Assembly (NCBI GenBank): GCA_023548195.1
Contig: JAJHZJ010000028.1
Span: 3,731,001 to 3,795,000 of the forward strand
From: Bettongia penicillata ogilbyi
Lineage: Eukaryota > Chordata > Mammalia > Diprotodontia > Potoroidae
Direction: 5' to 3'
Length of the DNA: 64,000 bases
Both the position numbers and the translations under genes were made by a program. This document shows positions 1-11,420 of the stretch, piece by piece (the stretch's first letter is position 1; each line of letters opens with the position of its first letter). The notes under the pieces are model-generated. The model worked only from the letters and a program-made list of their open reading frames with translations, ran no database searches and was not told the origin of the DNA.

Positions 1-472
1 CTCATGAAGGTGAAGGACTTGAGTGTAGCTACAGTAAAGTCATGTGCCATTTGTGTTTTCTCCATGTGGTGCTGCTAAATATCATAGAAACTAAGAGTGA
101 CAGAATTTATTGTTGCTTAGAGAGTGATGTATCCTGGCTGTATTCTTGTGCTGATAGCACAACAGATCAGTAAATGTTGACATAATTTATGTCGTGAGGA
201 GACACAGTTGTTCAGTTGTTCACAGAGGCTCAATTGTCTCATGAACTTCTTCGTTTATGCTTTTGCCACATTTTCTGTACCAATATTTGTGATCCATGTT
301 TTCATCATAACAAAAGTAGAGGAACAGTGGAATGAGCAGTGAATTAAATTTTGTGCAGATATTAACAGATTTGCCAGTTTTTGTTATTTAGTACCTGATT
401 TTTGACCCCTAACAGTCATTGGAAGAGAGAATTGTCATTAAGTGCAAGGAAATAAACTAAATTGGGATAGTG
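1..472. other. RNGTT intron, no recognised element
   Basis: AT-rich intronic sequence upstream of the first visible exon. I recognise no repeat family or coding frame in it. Confidence 0.5.
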
Positions 473-1174
473 CCACCAATCTGCCCTCTATCATCCCTCC
501 CTTCTCTTGTCCCCATCTTCTCTTTTGTCCTGTAGGGCCAGATGACTTTCTATTCCCCATTAACTGTATTTCTTATTTCCTAGTAGCAAGAACAATTCTC
601 AACAGTTGTTCCTAAAACTTTGAGTTCCAAATTCTCCCCATCCCTCCCTCCCCACCCATTCCCTTTGGGAAGGCAGGCAATTCAACATAGGCCATATCTG
701 TGTAGTTTTGCAAATGACTTCGATAACAGTCGTGTTGTGTAAGACTAACTGTATTTCCTGCCATCCTATTCTGCCCCCCATTGTTTCTGTTCTGTCTTTT
801 GATCCTGTCCCTCCCCAAGAGTGTTGACCTCAAATTGCTCCCTTCTTCCATTGCCCTCCCTTCCATCACCCCTCCCTCCCTGCTTATCTCCTTCTTCCCC
901 ATTTTTCTGTACTGTAAGATAGGTTTTAATACCAAAATGAGTGTGCATTTTACTCCTTCCTTTAGTCGAACGTGATGAGGGTAAACTTCATGTTTTTTCT
1001 CAGCTCTCCTCTTTTTCCCTCCATTAAAAAGTTTTCTGCTTGCCTCTTGAATGAGATATAATTAACCCCATTCCATTTCACCCTCTCTCTTCCCACTACA
1101 TTTCTCTCTCACCATTTACCTTAATTTCTTTTAAGATGTGGTCCTATCCTATTCAATTCACTCTGTGCTCTCTG

Positions 1175-1235
1175 TCTCTGTGTGTGTGCTTGTGTGTATG
1201 TGTGTGCGTGTGTGTGTGTGTACATCTGTGTGTGG
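1175..1235. repeat. (TG)n microsatellite inside HAL1 spacer
   Basis: Imperfect TG/TGTG run with CG interruptions. The same position in the other two HAL1-like copies (about 14450-14490 and 63510-63572) also carries TG-rich sequence of different length. Confidence 0.85.
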
Positions 1236-1368
1236 TCCCACCAACTACCCAGATACTGAAACATTTTAAGAGTTACAAATATTGTCTTTCCATGTAGGAA
1301 TGTAAACAGTTCACTTTTGGTAAGTCCCTTATGACTTCCCTTTGCTGTTTACTATTTCATGCTTCTTC

Positions 1369-2468
1369 TCATTCTTGTGTTTGAAAGTCAAATTTTCTTT
1401 TCATCTCTGGTCTTTTCATCAAGAATGCTTGAAAGTCCTCTATTTCATTGAAAGACCATATTTTCCCCTGAAGTATTATACTCAGTTTTGCTGGGTAGGT
1501 GATTCTTGGTTTGAGTCGTAGTTCCTTTGACTTCTGGAATATCCTATTCCACGCCCTTCGATCCCTTAATGTGGAAGCTGCTAGATCTTGAGTTATCCTG
1601 ATTGTATTTCCACAGTACTGGAATTGTTTCTTTCTAGCTGCTTGTAATATTTTCTCCTTGACCTGGGAACTCTGGAATTTGGCCACGATGTTCCTAGGAG
1701 TTTCTCTTTGGATCTCTTTCAGGCGGTGATTGATGGATTCCTTCAATACTTATTTTGCCCTCTTGTTGTAGAATATCAGGACAGTTTTCCTCGATAATTT
1801 CATGGAAGATGATGTCTAGGCTCTTTTTTTGATCATGACTTTCAGGAAGTCCCATAATTTTTAAATTGTCTCTCCTGGATCTATTTTCCAGGTCAGTTGT
1901 TTTCCAGTGAGATATTTCGCATTCTCTCCATTTTTTCATTCTTTTGGTTTTGTTTGGTGATTTCTTGGTTTCTCAGAAAGTCATTAGACTCCATCTGTTC
2001 CATTCTAATCTTGAGAGAACTATTTTCTTCAGTGAGCTTTTGAACCTCTTTTTCCATTTGGCTAATTTTGCTTTTGAAAGCATTCTTCTCCTCATTGGCT
2101 TTTTGAACCTCTTTTGCCAACTGAGTGAGCCTATTTTTCGAGGTGTTATTTTCTTCAGCATTTTTTTGAGTCTCCTTTAGCAAGGTATTGACCCGTTTTT
2201 CATGCTTTTCTTGCATCTCTCTCATTTCTCTTCCCAGTTTTTCCTCCACCTGTCTAACTTGATTTTCAAAATCCTTTTTGAGCTCTTCCATGGCCTGAGC
2301 CCACCAGACATCCCCCTGGGATGTCTGGGATACAGAGGCCCCGACCTCCACGTCTTTCCCTGATGGCAGGCATTGTACTTCGTCATCAGAAATGAAGGGA
2401 GGAAGGAACATCTCTTCCCCAATAAAGTAGCTCTCTATGGTCTTATTCTGCTTCCTTTTTCTGGGCAT
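1369..2468 (-). pseudogene. HAL1 ORF1 (L1 ORF1p-like), frameshifted
   Basis: The ORF1 of copy 1 is recognisable from MPRKRKQNKT at 2468 down to FDFQTQE at about 1369, but it is split into three frames: 1893-2468 (N-terminus and coiled coil), 1694-1939 (start of the RRM, NLKIMGLPESHDQKK) and 1369-1746 (C-terminal domain, including RITYPAKLSIIL). Each break needs a small indel relative to the intact 366-codon ORF at 14624-15724. The product of the family is an RNA-binding, trimer-forming chaperone of the L1 ribonucleoprotein. This copy cannot make it. Confidence 0.88.
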
Positions 2469-2479
2469 TTTCCCAGCCA

Positions 2480-3010
2480 GTTACTTGACTTCTGAGATTC
2501 CTCTCCACCCCTGCCTAGATCTGCCCAGCTAGTGCTTGGGGTCTGAGATTCAAATGCTGCTTCCCAGTCTCAGGGCTATCTGCGGCAGGAGCGGCTGCTA
2601 TTCAATGTGAGCTTAAGTTCTGGTGCTGGGGTGGGGGCAGGGCCGCCTCCCAGGCTCAGTTCCCTCAGGGGCTTTATGCAGAGACTTGAACTTCTGCCTG
2701 CTGCTTGGGGAGTCCTGGGGAGACCCCCGCCGCTGCCGCTCCCTGCACTGCTGCCTCCCAAGGGGGCCCGAGTCACGGAGATACCCCACTCCCCTCTCGG
2801 CCAGCCCAGATGTCTCTCTCACTGACCTGTAGTGTCTGTGGGCGGCGGGACCTTCCCGGCCACCAGAGATTCCGTCCCTGAAGCCTGCTTGGATCTGCTC
2901 CTCTGGGGCCGTGGCCAGGGCAGCAGTGGGGTGGGCTCTGCTTTCCGGGGCGCGACAGGCCCTGGGGACCACTCTCCAGGGCTCTCTGGAACGGAAATCT
3001 TTTCCATTGT
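2480..3010 (-). promoter_or_regulatory. GC-rich 5' UTR of HAL1 copy 1 (putative internal promoter)
   Basis: A stretch far richer in G, C and CpG than its AT-rich surroundings lies between the ORF1 start and the element's 5' end. In L1 elements this region holds the internal RNA polymerase II promoter. Promoter activity here is inferred only. Longer reading frames on both strands across it come from base composition. Confidence 0.5.
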
Positions 3011-5056
3011 GTTTCTGCGCTCCTTGGAGTGATCCAGAATTTGTGGGAAGTTCTTCTTACAGAAAATTTATGGGCTGTCGATTTGGAGCTAGCATACGTG
3101 AGTCTTTCTACTCCGCCATCTTGGCTCCTCCCCTTCCAACTTGTTTTATTAAACACTTCACTTTAGCAAGTTTAAAACTTCCCTTCAATACCATTTGTCA
3201 GTGTTCCTTTCTGAATTTCCTGCTGCTTTTTTCTGTGTTTTTGATGTACTTTTCTCTCTTTTTTTAAAAAAAATTATTCAAAAAACCCTTTCTCTAGTTA
3301 CATGTAAAAACAAATTTTAACATTCACTTTTAGAGTTCAAATTCTCTCCCTTCCTCTCTTCCTACTCTCTCTCATTGAGAAGGCAAGCAATTTGGTTATG
3401 CATGTGTGGTCATACAAAAGAGATCCACAGTAGTCATGTTGTGAAAGAAAACATAGAAAAAAAATCTCAAGAAAAGCAAAGTTTAAAAAAGTATGCTTCA
3501 ATCTGTATTCAGATACTATCAGTTCTTTCTCTGGGGATGGATAGCATTTTTCATAAGTTTATCAGAGTTGTCTTAGATTGTTGTATTGCTGAGAATTACT
3601 CATTCATAGCTTATCATCTTAAAATATTGCTGCTACTTTGTACATAGTACATTTTACTTTGCATCAGCTCATTCAGGTCTTTCCAAGTTTTCCTGAGAGC
3701 ATTGGGTCTCACCATTTATTAGAGTATAATAGTATGCAGTCCTAATCACATATCACTACTTGTTCAGCCATTCCTCAATTGATGGGCATCCTCTCAATTT
3801 CTAATTCTTTGGCAGCAGAAAAGACCTGCTGTAAATATATTTGTACTCATAGATCTATTTATCCTTTTTATTTTTTTAAAAATGTCTTTTAAGATACAAA
3901 TATCATCTTCCCATATAGGAATGTATGTTTGTTTGTTTACTTTTTTATGCTTCTATTGAGCCTTGTATTTGAAAGTCAGATTTTCTATTAATAAGTGGTA
4001 TTGCTAAGTCAGAGGCTATGCATGATTTTTTAGCCCTTTGAACATAGTTCCAAATTGCTCTACAGAATGGTTGAATCAGTTCACAACTCCATTACAGTAC
4101 ATTAATGTCTCATTTCCACCATAACTCCTCTAACATTTGTCATTTTACCTTTTCTGTCCTGATAGCCAATCTAATAGATATGAGGATGTAGGTATCTCAG
4201 AATTGTTTCATTTTGCATTTCTCCAGTCAATAGTGAGTTAGAGTATTTTTTTTTATAATGGTTATAGATAACTTTGATGCTTCATCTGAAAACTGATCAT
4301 ATCTTTTGATCATTTATCAATTGGAGAATGGTTCTTATTTTTATAAATTTGATTCACTTCTCTGTATTTGAGAAATGAGGCCTTTATCTGAGAAATTTGT
4401 TTCAGAATTTTTTCATATTTTCATTATTGCTCGCTGTATTTTCCTCCATCTATGCCCCCCATATATTCTATTCTCCCTCTTCTTTGACCCTGCCTCTTCT
4501 CAAAAGTGTTTTACTTCTGACCACCCCTTCCTTAACCTGTTCTCCCTTCTGTTACTCCCTCCCTTCTCATTCTTTTACAGTCCTATCTTCCTGTAGGGTA
4601 AGACAGACTTCTGTTTTCATTTGAGTGGGTTTATTATTCCTTCCAGTTTTGATGAGAGTAAAATTCATCACTCCCCTCTTACCTCTCCCTTCTTCCCCTC
4701 CACTGTAAAAGCTTTTTCTTGCTTTTATGTGAGATAATTTGCCCCATTCTACCTCTCCTTTTCTTTCCTTCAGTACATTCCTTTCTCATCCTTAATTTTA
4801 TTTTTTAAAGCTATCATCCCTTCATATTCAACTCACATCTATATTCGCTGTCTATATATACTCCTTATATACGTACGTACTCTGTCTATTATACTCCTAA
4901 CTACCTTACTAATGAGAAAGGTCTTATGAGTTAAAAATATCATCTTCCTGTATGGGAATGTGTGTTTGTTTCTTTAACTTTTTATGCTTCTCTTGAGCCT
5001 TGTATTTGAAAGTCAGATTTTCTATTAAGCTCTGGTTTTTTTCGCCACGAATACTT

Positions 5057-5516
5057 GTGCCTGGAAGGACTTATATGAACTGATGCAGAATGAAAGGAGC
5101 AGAAGCAGGAAATCATTGTGCACAGTAACAACCGCAGTTCACAATGAATTTTTCTGGTAGACTTAGCCCCTCACAGCAATGCAAAGACCTAAAACATCTC
5201 CAAAGAACTCTTGAGGCAAAATACTATCCACATCCAGAGAAAAAACTAGGGAATTGGAACACAGAATTAAGCAGAATATTTTCTCTTGTGTTATGTTTTA
5301 TTTTGTTTGGGTTTTTCTCGTGGTTTCTCCCATTCATTTTAACTCTTCTGTGCAACATGACTGAAGTGATAATGTGTTTAGTAAGAATGTATGTGTAGAA
5401 CCCATATAAGATTGCATGCCATCTCGGGGAGGCAGGGAAAGAAGGGGGAGACAATTTAAGATTTATGGAAGTGATTGTAGAAAACTGAAAATAATTAAGT
5501 TAATAAAAAGAGAAAA
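5057..5516 (+). mobile_element. L1 3' tail inserted in an older L1 ORF1
   Basis: A plus-strand L1 3' UTR fragment beginning CCTGGAAGGACTTATATGAA and ending in an A-rich tail (AATAAAAAGAGAAAAG). The L1 ORF1 sequence on either side (ending GAATACTTG, resuming AAGTTCTTTATCTCATTG) is contiguous in the intact HAL1 ORF1, which shows that this is an insertion. No clear target duplication remains. Confidence 0.75.
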
Positions 5517-6239
5517 GTTCTTTATCTCATTGAATGTCAATTTTTTTTTTTAACCTGGAAGAATTTTACTCAGTTTTACTGAGTAGGTGATTCTTGGTTA
5601 TAATCCTAGCTCCTTTGCCTGGTGGAATTTATTCTAAGCCCTTGGATCCTTTAATGTAGAAGCTGCTAAGTCTTGTGTTATCATTACTATGGTGTCACTA
5701 TACTTGAGTTGTTTCTTTCTGGCTGCTTACAATATTTTCTCCTTGACCAGGGAACTCTGGAGTTTGCCTGTAATATTCCTGGCAGTTTTCATTTTGGGAT
5801 CCCTTTCAGGAGGTGATTAGTGGATTCTTTCGATTCTATTTTACCCTCTGGCTCTAGAATATTGGGACAGTTTTCTTTGATAATTTCTTGAAAGATGATT
5901 TCTGGGCTCCTTTTTTGTTGTCATGGATTTCAGGTAGTCCAGTAATTTTAAAATTGTCTCTCCTGGATCTGTTTTCCAGGTCAGTGGTTTTTCCAGCGAG
6001 ATTACATTGTCTTCCATTTTTTCATTCTTTTGATTTTTTTTTTGTTTGTTCCTTTATTTCTCTTAAAATCATTAGCTTCCACTTTCTCCATTCTAATTTT
6101 TAAGGAATTAATTTTCTTCAGTGAGCTTTTGAACCTTCTTTCCGTTTGGCCATTTCTGCTTTTTAAGATGTCCTTTTCCTCATTGGTTTTTTTGACCTCT
6201 TTTACCATTTGGCCTAGTCTGTTTTTTAAGATGTTATTT

Positions 6240-6254
6240 TCTTCAGTAGTGTGT

Positions 6255-6290
<36 letters not shown>

Positions 6291-6293
6291 CTC
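6240..6293. repeat. (TG)n microsatellite
   Basis: A run of TG dinucleotides with one TATG interruption, lying inside the ORF1 coiled-coil region of the L1 at 3258-6776. Confidence 0.9.
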
Positions 6294-6899
6294 CTGTTGA
6301 CTCATTTTTCATAATTTCTTGCGTCACTCTCATTTCTCTTCTCAGTGTTTACTCTCCCTCTCTTACTTGATTTTTAAAATCCTTTTGATCTTTTCTGTGG
6401 CCTGTGATCAATTCATTTTTTTCTTGGAGGCTTTGGATATAGGAGATTTGACTTTGTTGTCTTCTTCAAAGTGTGTGTTTTGATCTTCCTTGTCATCATA
6501 GTAACTTTATTTTGTCGGAGTTTTTATCTTTTTTTCTTTGTTTGCTCATGTTCCTAGCCTGTTCTTGGTTTCCTGAAGCCTGGTCTGGGCTGACCCTCCC
6601 TGCACTGGACAATAGAACTTTTCTCCCACCTTTCCAAGTTGTCTTGGACTGGGAATTTGTTTCACTTCATCTGTTTGTGGGTTTTGCTGCTCTAGAATTT
6701 GTTTTAGGTTTTTGGAAGGTTTCAGGGGAGAACTCAGGCAAGTCCCTGCCTTTCCTCTACCATCTTGGCTTTGCCTCTCTTTTTTTCCTCTTTTTAAAAA
6801 TCATTCTCATAACTCTTATTTTCAAACAAAAACTTAAAGCTGCTGCTTATAACATGAGTATAGTCAAGCAAAACAAATCCACCTAATAGCTGGCATGAT

Positions 6900-7780
6900 C
6901 AAGATACTTCTCAAAATGTATATCTTATTTAGCACCTCTAGATGATGTCACTGCCAAAGGATGTCAAGTATGATTCGTCATCAGTTTTCTGGAGTTGTGG
7001 TTGGTTCTTTCATAGATAGAGTTCTTCAGTATTTCAAACTTATTTTCCTCTACAATGTTACAGTCTCATAAATAATTCTTTGTCCTAGATCTGTTTACTT
7101 CACTTGCATTAGGTAAATATATAAGTTCTCAGATTTCTCTGAATCTGTTTCTTTATTTTCTGTGATGCAGTGATATTCCATTATATTCATGTACCCCAAT
7201 TTGTCCATTTCTTCCCCAGTTGTTATGTATCCACTTTATTTTCAGTTCTTTGCAGCAGATATGTTGCTATAAATATTTTATATTTATGGATTCTTTTCCA
7301 CTTTATTTGCTGTCTTTGTAGGCATATACTTAGTAATCGTATTGCTGGGTCAAAGAATATACACATCTGAAAGACTTTTTGTATATAATTCCAAAAAAAA
7401 TTTTTTTTCAGAATGATTCCATTGAGTTGCAGCTCCAAAACATTATATTAATCTCTGTCCTTCCCCAGCCACTTTGATGATTGTCATTTTCCTTTTTTAT
7501 TTTTGTTTTTTGATTTTCTTTTATCAGGCTTATAGGTACAAAAAAGTTGTTTAAATTTGCATTTCTCTAATTAATGATTTGGGTCTTTTTTTTCAGATGC
7601 TTAACTTTTTTTCCCTTTCAAACTTGCTTGTGTGTGTGTGTGTGTTTTTAAGTCTGTGCCATATCTGTCTGCCTGCCTGCCTGTCTGTCAAACTCCTTTG
7701 ACCAGTTGTCTATTGATTAATGGCACTTGTCCTTCTATATTTATACAGATTCCTTAAAAATATTGGATAGTAGATTTTTA
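6900..7780 (-). mobile_element. Old L1 3' part (ORF2 end and 3' UTR)
   Basis: Diverged minus-strand L1 sequence. Phrases such as GCTATAAATATTTTATATTTA (7270-7290) and TTGCTGGGTCAAAG (near 7342) align with the ORF2 C-terminus of the better preserved copy at 21509-23745. Much more decayed than that copy. It ends about 200 bp before the first RNGTT exon. Confidence 0.6.
7628..7692. repeat. TG and CTGC/CTGT simple repeats
   Basis: A (TG)n run at 7628-7645 and a tetranucleotide CTGC/CTGT run at about 7664-7690, within old L1 sequence. Confidence 0.75.
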
Positions 7781-7986
7781 TGAAAGGATTTTGTTCCAGA
7801 GATTTTTTAAATCTATTTTTCATTACCAAATATCTATTTTAGAACTTCAAGCAAAGAACATCTTTGCAATTTTGGTTTTCGTGATTCCAGATATATTATA
7901 ATAGATTGCCATTAATAATAATATCTTGTAGAGTGTTTTTTTAGAGTGTTATAACACTCCTCAAATAATTTGTACTACATTTTCAG

Positions 7987-8122
7987 GTATATGATGTTGA
8001 TTGATGGCACAAATGAAGTTTTTATGATAGATAGAGACAATTCGGTCTTTCATGTGTCAAATTTGGAATTCCCGTTTCGTAAAGATCTTCGAATTCATTT
8101 GTCAAACACACTTTTGGATGGG
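7987..8122 (+). CDS. RNGTT: RNGTT internal exon, guanylyltransferase domain (motif I side)
   Basis: This exon codes for part of the mRNA-capping enzyme, the nuclear bifunctional RNA 5'-triphosphatase and guanylyltransferase that adds the GMP cap to RNA polymerase II transcripts. The first G finishes a codon split by the intron, and 45 whole codons follow, reading [19 protein letters not shown] and ending in NTLLDG. From memory of the human protein this begins just after the catalytic KADGTR motif (about residues 300-344), so the nucleotide-binding lysine lies in an upstream exon outside the window. The acceptor is TTTTCAG at 7980-7986 and the donor GTAAGT at 8123-8128. The exon ends in phase 0, matching the next exon. 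I see no stop or frameshift. The terminal DG is completed by EMI in the next exon, forming the DGE motif of the nucleotidyltransferase superfamily. The match to the recalled human protein is near-complete, so the call is firm. Confidence 0.96.
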
Positions 8123-8344
8123 GTAAGTCACACTTAATATTTCTTTTGCAATACTGCTATTTTTCTTAATTTCTGTTTTAATAGTAGTGTTGATAATATT
8201 GTGTAATAATTAAGATAAATTGCAGAGAAATTCAAGATTTACTAAAACCAGTTCTATGGTACACATAACTTGAGCATTAGTGATAGTTGTTTAAGAGGGA
8301 CCTATTGACTTAATATTTGATGATATAGTTATTGAATTAGGCTG

Positions 8345-8430
8345 AGCTATATATATATACATACATATATTTATATATATACATACATACACACACACAC
8401 AGTATATACACAGAGACACACACACTAGCT
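8345..8430. repeat. AT/AC-rich simple repeat
   Basis: ATATAT, ACATAC and ACACAC runs in tandem, about 220 bp after the first exon. Confidence 0.8.
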
Positions 8431-8439
8431 ATTCTGCAG

Positions 8440-8680
8440 TATATCGATAAGTGGTTAAACTATATGAACAGTTCCCAAAAGAATTGCAAATTCTTAACCT
8501 TATGAAAGGAGACTGAAGGCTTCAGTATCACCAACAAGGGGAATGCTAATCAAAGCAATATTGAAGTTTCACTTTATGCTCAGGAAATGGGCAAAGATGA
8601 TAAAGGTGTTGGAGATTTTGTGGGAAAATAGGCATACTAGTGCAATGTAGTTCAATTCAAATAGAAATGGATCCTTGCAG
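8440..8680 (+). mobile_element. Old L1 ORF2 C-terminal fragment
   Basis: The order GAATGCTAATCAAAGCAA, then ATGGGCAAAGATGATAAAGG, then TGTGGGAAAATAGGCA, then GCAATGTAG matches the ORF2 3' part of L1 on the plus strand (compare 38060-38240). Strongly diverged and short. Confidence 0.5.
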
Positions 8681-9329
8681 GTCACGTATTGATGTAGAAA
8701 ACTACAAATTCACATTGTATATGTTGTATTTTTGTTTCTCTTATTAAATATTTCCCAATTACATTTTAATCTAGTTCAGACTGTACTCTTGAGTTTGACT
8801 CCTTGCATTAGTGCATTGTTTTTGAAACAATGAATTACAAAGTTAGATATAACATTATTGCAGGATATTTTCTTAGTTTCCCAAAACTACTAAGAAATGG
8901 TAATTAACTGTGACTTAAAAATCTGTAGTTTTGAAATTAAACTTAATATTGCCTGCTTGGGGAACTACATTTAAACAGCTAAGTCTACTGATAGAAAAAA
9001 TTTTATTCATAGAATAAAAATTAGCTCCCCCCTTTAACCTTAAATGGAAAATTATACAGTATAAAATTAATGTTTGAACTAAATTACAGTAAGGTTAAAG
9101 TAAAGCTGTTCTGGACTATAAATTCTTTTTCATAATTTAGAAGTAGTTCTGAGTAGTCAAAGTATGGTGAATTAAAAGCAATGTGAGGTCATGGAATTGA
9201 TTGTACCTCTTCAATAAGTTCTTGTGTATGAGAATGAAAAGTTCAGATAGTTTGTAATTATGATGCAGGTTCCTTTAGCAATATGTCTGGATGAACATTT
9301 CCCCAATATTTTCTATTATCTGGAATACA

Positions 9330-9372
<43 letters not shown>

Positions 9373-9835
9373 CTTTACACATAAAATAAAAGTTACTGTT
9401 ACCTCATTTTTGATATATTGCTAATTATTAATAAGGAATGGTTTTGGAAATTTGCTGGATAGTTACCAAACTAATTTTATTTATTAGATTTATTGTCAAC
9501 AGTTGTAGTTGATAAACAAGACAAATGTGTTCTAGAAATATGTTTTAAATGAATTATAAATTGTATAGCTTAATAAAGAAACAGTTCCATTGCTGGATGT
9601 CTGAAGTCGTTCTGGTATAAATTAGTTTGAATTCAAGATTACTCGACCATCCTATTTTGAAATAAATGCCACAGGTTGATTATCTGCTTTATTAAGAGTT
9701 GTGAAAAGAGGGAGTAATTGACATTTACTGATAATTAAAAATTAATTTTAGTTATTAATTTCAGACTGTTCCTCCAGCTTCCATCCCAAATATGAACAAG
9801 TCACGTTTTTGTCAGAGTTGCTAAGAGACGTGAGT
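8681..9835. other. Intronic sequence with one microsatellite
   Basis: No repeat family recognised apart from the (CA)n tract at 9329-9372. AT-rich, without coding features. Confidence 0.45.
9329..9372. repeat. (CA)n microsatellite
   Basis: ACACAC run of about 44 bases with one ATAC interruption. Confidence 0.92.
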
Positions 9836-9837
9836 CA

Positions 9838-9930
9838 GTTAACAAATATTTTTTCTGGCTAGAACTGTGCTGGCATTGGGAATATAAAGACAAAATTGGC
9901 CAATGTGAGTTCCACATTCAAATCCAGTCC
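9838..9930 (-). mobile_element. L2 3' end fragment
   Basis: AACAAATATTT...CTGTGCTGGCATTGGGAATA is the reverse complement of the L2 3' terminus (tag: cacagtgcctggcacatag). Diverged. Confidence 0.5.
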
Positions 9931-10154
9931 TTGTTAGGTTTTTCTTGGAAACACTAGAACTCAGGGGTTCTACCTGAATGTTTGTGAGCATTTGGAAATG
10001 AAGGACGGAGGTGTTTTTTAATTGGATTGCCAGGTATAAAGACATAAGATGCCAGTTGCAGTGGTTTGGGTGGTAGACTTGGGGCAAATGGTATTTGAAG
10101 GGTGGAGTTGATACCCAGCCCCCATGTTCTCAATGGAATCTTTGTATTGTTCAT

Positions 10155-10290
10155 CCTACATTTTCAGAGGACCAATGACATCATGGGTAATATCATGACT
10201 TGCCCTTAAATTGGATTTGGGTGAAGCAGAATTGCTCAAAGTCATCAGTCTCATTGTCTGTTCCTGAGCCATTTCTGCTCTCCTAGTGAT
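10155..10290 (-). mobile_element. RTE-type SINE tail
   Basis: The sequence AGAGGACCAATGACATCATG...TGACTTGCC...AAGTCATCAGTCTCA is the reverse complement of the SINE tail seen on the plus strand at 50275-50390 and 56040-56185. Confidence 0.6.
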
Positions 10291-11324
10291 GTGGTTTTTC
10301 AGTAGATTGCTATGGAAATTTATGCTGAAAGAGTGTGTGTGGTGGGGGACGAAAACCCTTAAGTTGGACTATTAACCAGAGTATTATTTTCTTGTTTGGT
10401 TGTTCTTTGGGTTCCAGTCCTTGCACTCTATGAATTCCTCTTCTTCAGATTCCTCAATCTTTTTCATTTAATAAGAAGGGCAAAAGAGGAAAAGAGGATG
10501 GAGGAGGACCTACCAAGAACAACTTGTAGTCATGCAAACCCCAAGTTATATGAGAGAGGGAATCATATTCATTTTAAGTGGGTTTATGAATTTTCTGGAT
10601 TATGGACAGCAATAGCAGCAGGCAGTTTATAAAGAACATAATTTGGTGCTTGGAGAGTGCGGACAAAAAAAGATGGGGTAGACAAAAGGGAGGTGGAGGT
10701 AACTTGGACTGTGACTGTTCTACTCCCTTCCAAAAAACCAAAAAGGAAATGGTTTCTCACTTTGAAAAATGGAGTAAACCACTCTCATCAGAGCAAAGGG
10801 GAGAGGTCAGAAATACTCAGGAGGCAGGGGAGCTTTCTATATAACATGGCCTTCCTAGAATATTTCACCAGAGAGTCATTTAAATTGTCATTCTTATTTC
10901 AAGATCCAAATATATCATTTAACTTGATCGATCACACACATTTTACTGTGAATTAAATTTAGTAGGCTGGCCTAAATCTGAGATTTGTGGCAACAGGGAT
11001 TTTGATTTGACATGTATGGTGGACCTGAGAAAAAACTTATTTTGAAATGTGGGATGCTTGTGGAGGGGCTATACCTGTAAGCTAAAGTGTTGCAAAGCTT
11101 TGGACACTTCAAAAGCATTGGCTATTAACTGGGAAGAAGGGAGCCAGTAGTAATCTCTAATGTACTTCTGAAAATCAACTTTGAGCAGATTTTGTCACCC
11201 AAATTGTAGGTTGTCAAATAGCTAGCATTACTGTTTAAGGGAATACCTTGTGATTTCAAATATTGATCGCATTCTACACATCCAGTAGATTTTAGTCACT
11301 TGTAACTAATCACCAGTATGAAGG
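10291..11324. other. Unassigned intronic sequence
   Basis: No repeat family recognised. Open frames of 78-99 codons on the plus strand (10396-10956) have no conserved motif I know, and look like chance frames. Confidence 0.4.
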
Positions 11325-11420
11325 TGATTTTACATATGTATGTGTGTATGTATGCATGTTACATCTCTCTATGCATGTATACACTTACATATATGTGTAT
11401 ATACATACATACACACATAT
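11325..11420. repeat. TATG/TACA simple repeat
   Basis: Imperfect tandem TATG, CATG and TACA tetranucleotides with near self-complementary halves. Confidence 0.7.

Larger units (their letters stand above)
473..3133 (-). mobile_element. HAL1-like (half-L1) element, copy 1, decayed
   Basis: This minus-strand element aligns block by block with the complete copy at 13594-16574. Its 5' end at about 3133 reads GGGGAGGAGCCAAGATGGCG, the classic L1 5' start. A GC-rich 5' UTR follows (about 2470-3130), then ORF1 (1369-2468), a spacer with a TG microsatellite (about 1175-1235), and a purine-rich 3' region. The terminal tail and poly(A) are missing: similarity stops at about 473, in the middle of the 3' region. 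There is no ORF2. No target-site duplication was found. The 5' UTR has one copy of the unit that is present three times in the other element. Confidence 0.88.
3258..6776 (-). mobile_element. L1 element, ORF2 mostly deleted, interrupted by another L1 tail
   Basis: Read on the minus strand, the 5' end is at about 6776 (GCCAAGATGGTAGAGG), followed by the 5' UTR and ORF1 remnants (about 5520-6560, for example the coiled-coil part near 6002-6208). ORF1 is interrupted by a plus-strand L1 tail (5057-5516) and resumes at 4980-5056. Then come the ORF1-ORF2 spacer (about 4375-4980), a direct jump near 4375 to the C-terminal end of ORF2, and the 3' UTR ending in a T run at 3251-3265. The endonuclease and reverse transcriptase regions are absent. 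It has many stops and is non-functional. Confidence 0.75.

Noticed and set aside
2607..3267. Several overlapping open frames on both strands (60-127 codons)
   Set aside because: They fall in the GC-rich 5' UTR of a HAL1-like element, where low stop-codon density makes chance frames; no motif and no conservation with copy 2.
4375..4624. Frames in a CT-rich region considered as a signal-peptide protein
   Set aside because: The region is the L1 ORF1-ORF2 spacer, seen also at 41440-41880 and 58300-58600; hydrophobic residues come from T/C-rich codons.
10396..10956. Three overlapping plus-strand frames (78-99 codons)
   Set aside because: No known motif, no splice or promoter evidence, and overlapping frames of similar length argue for chance.
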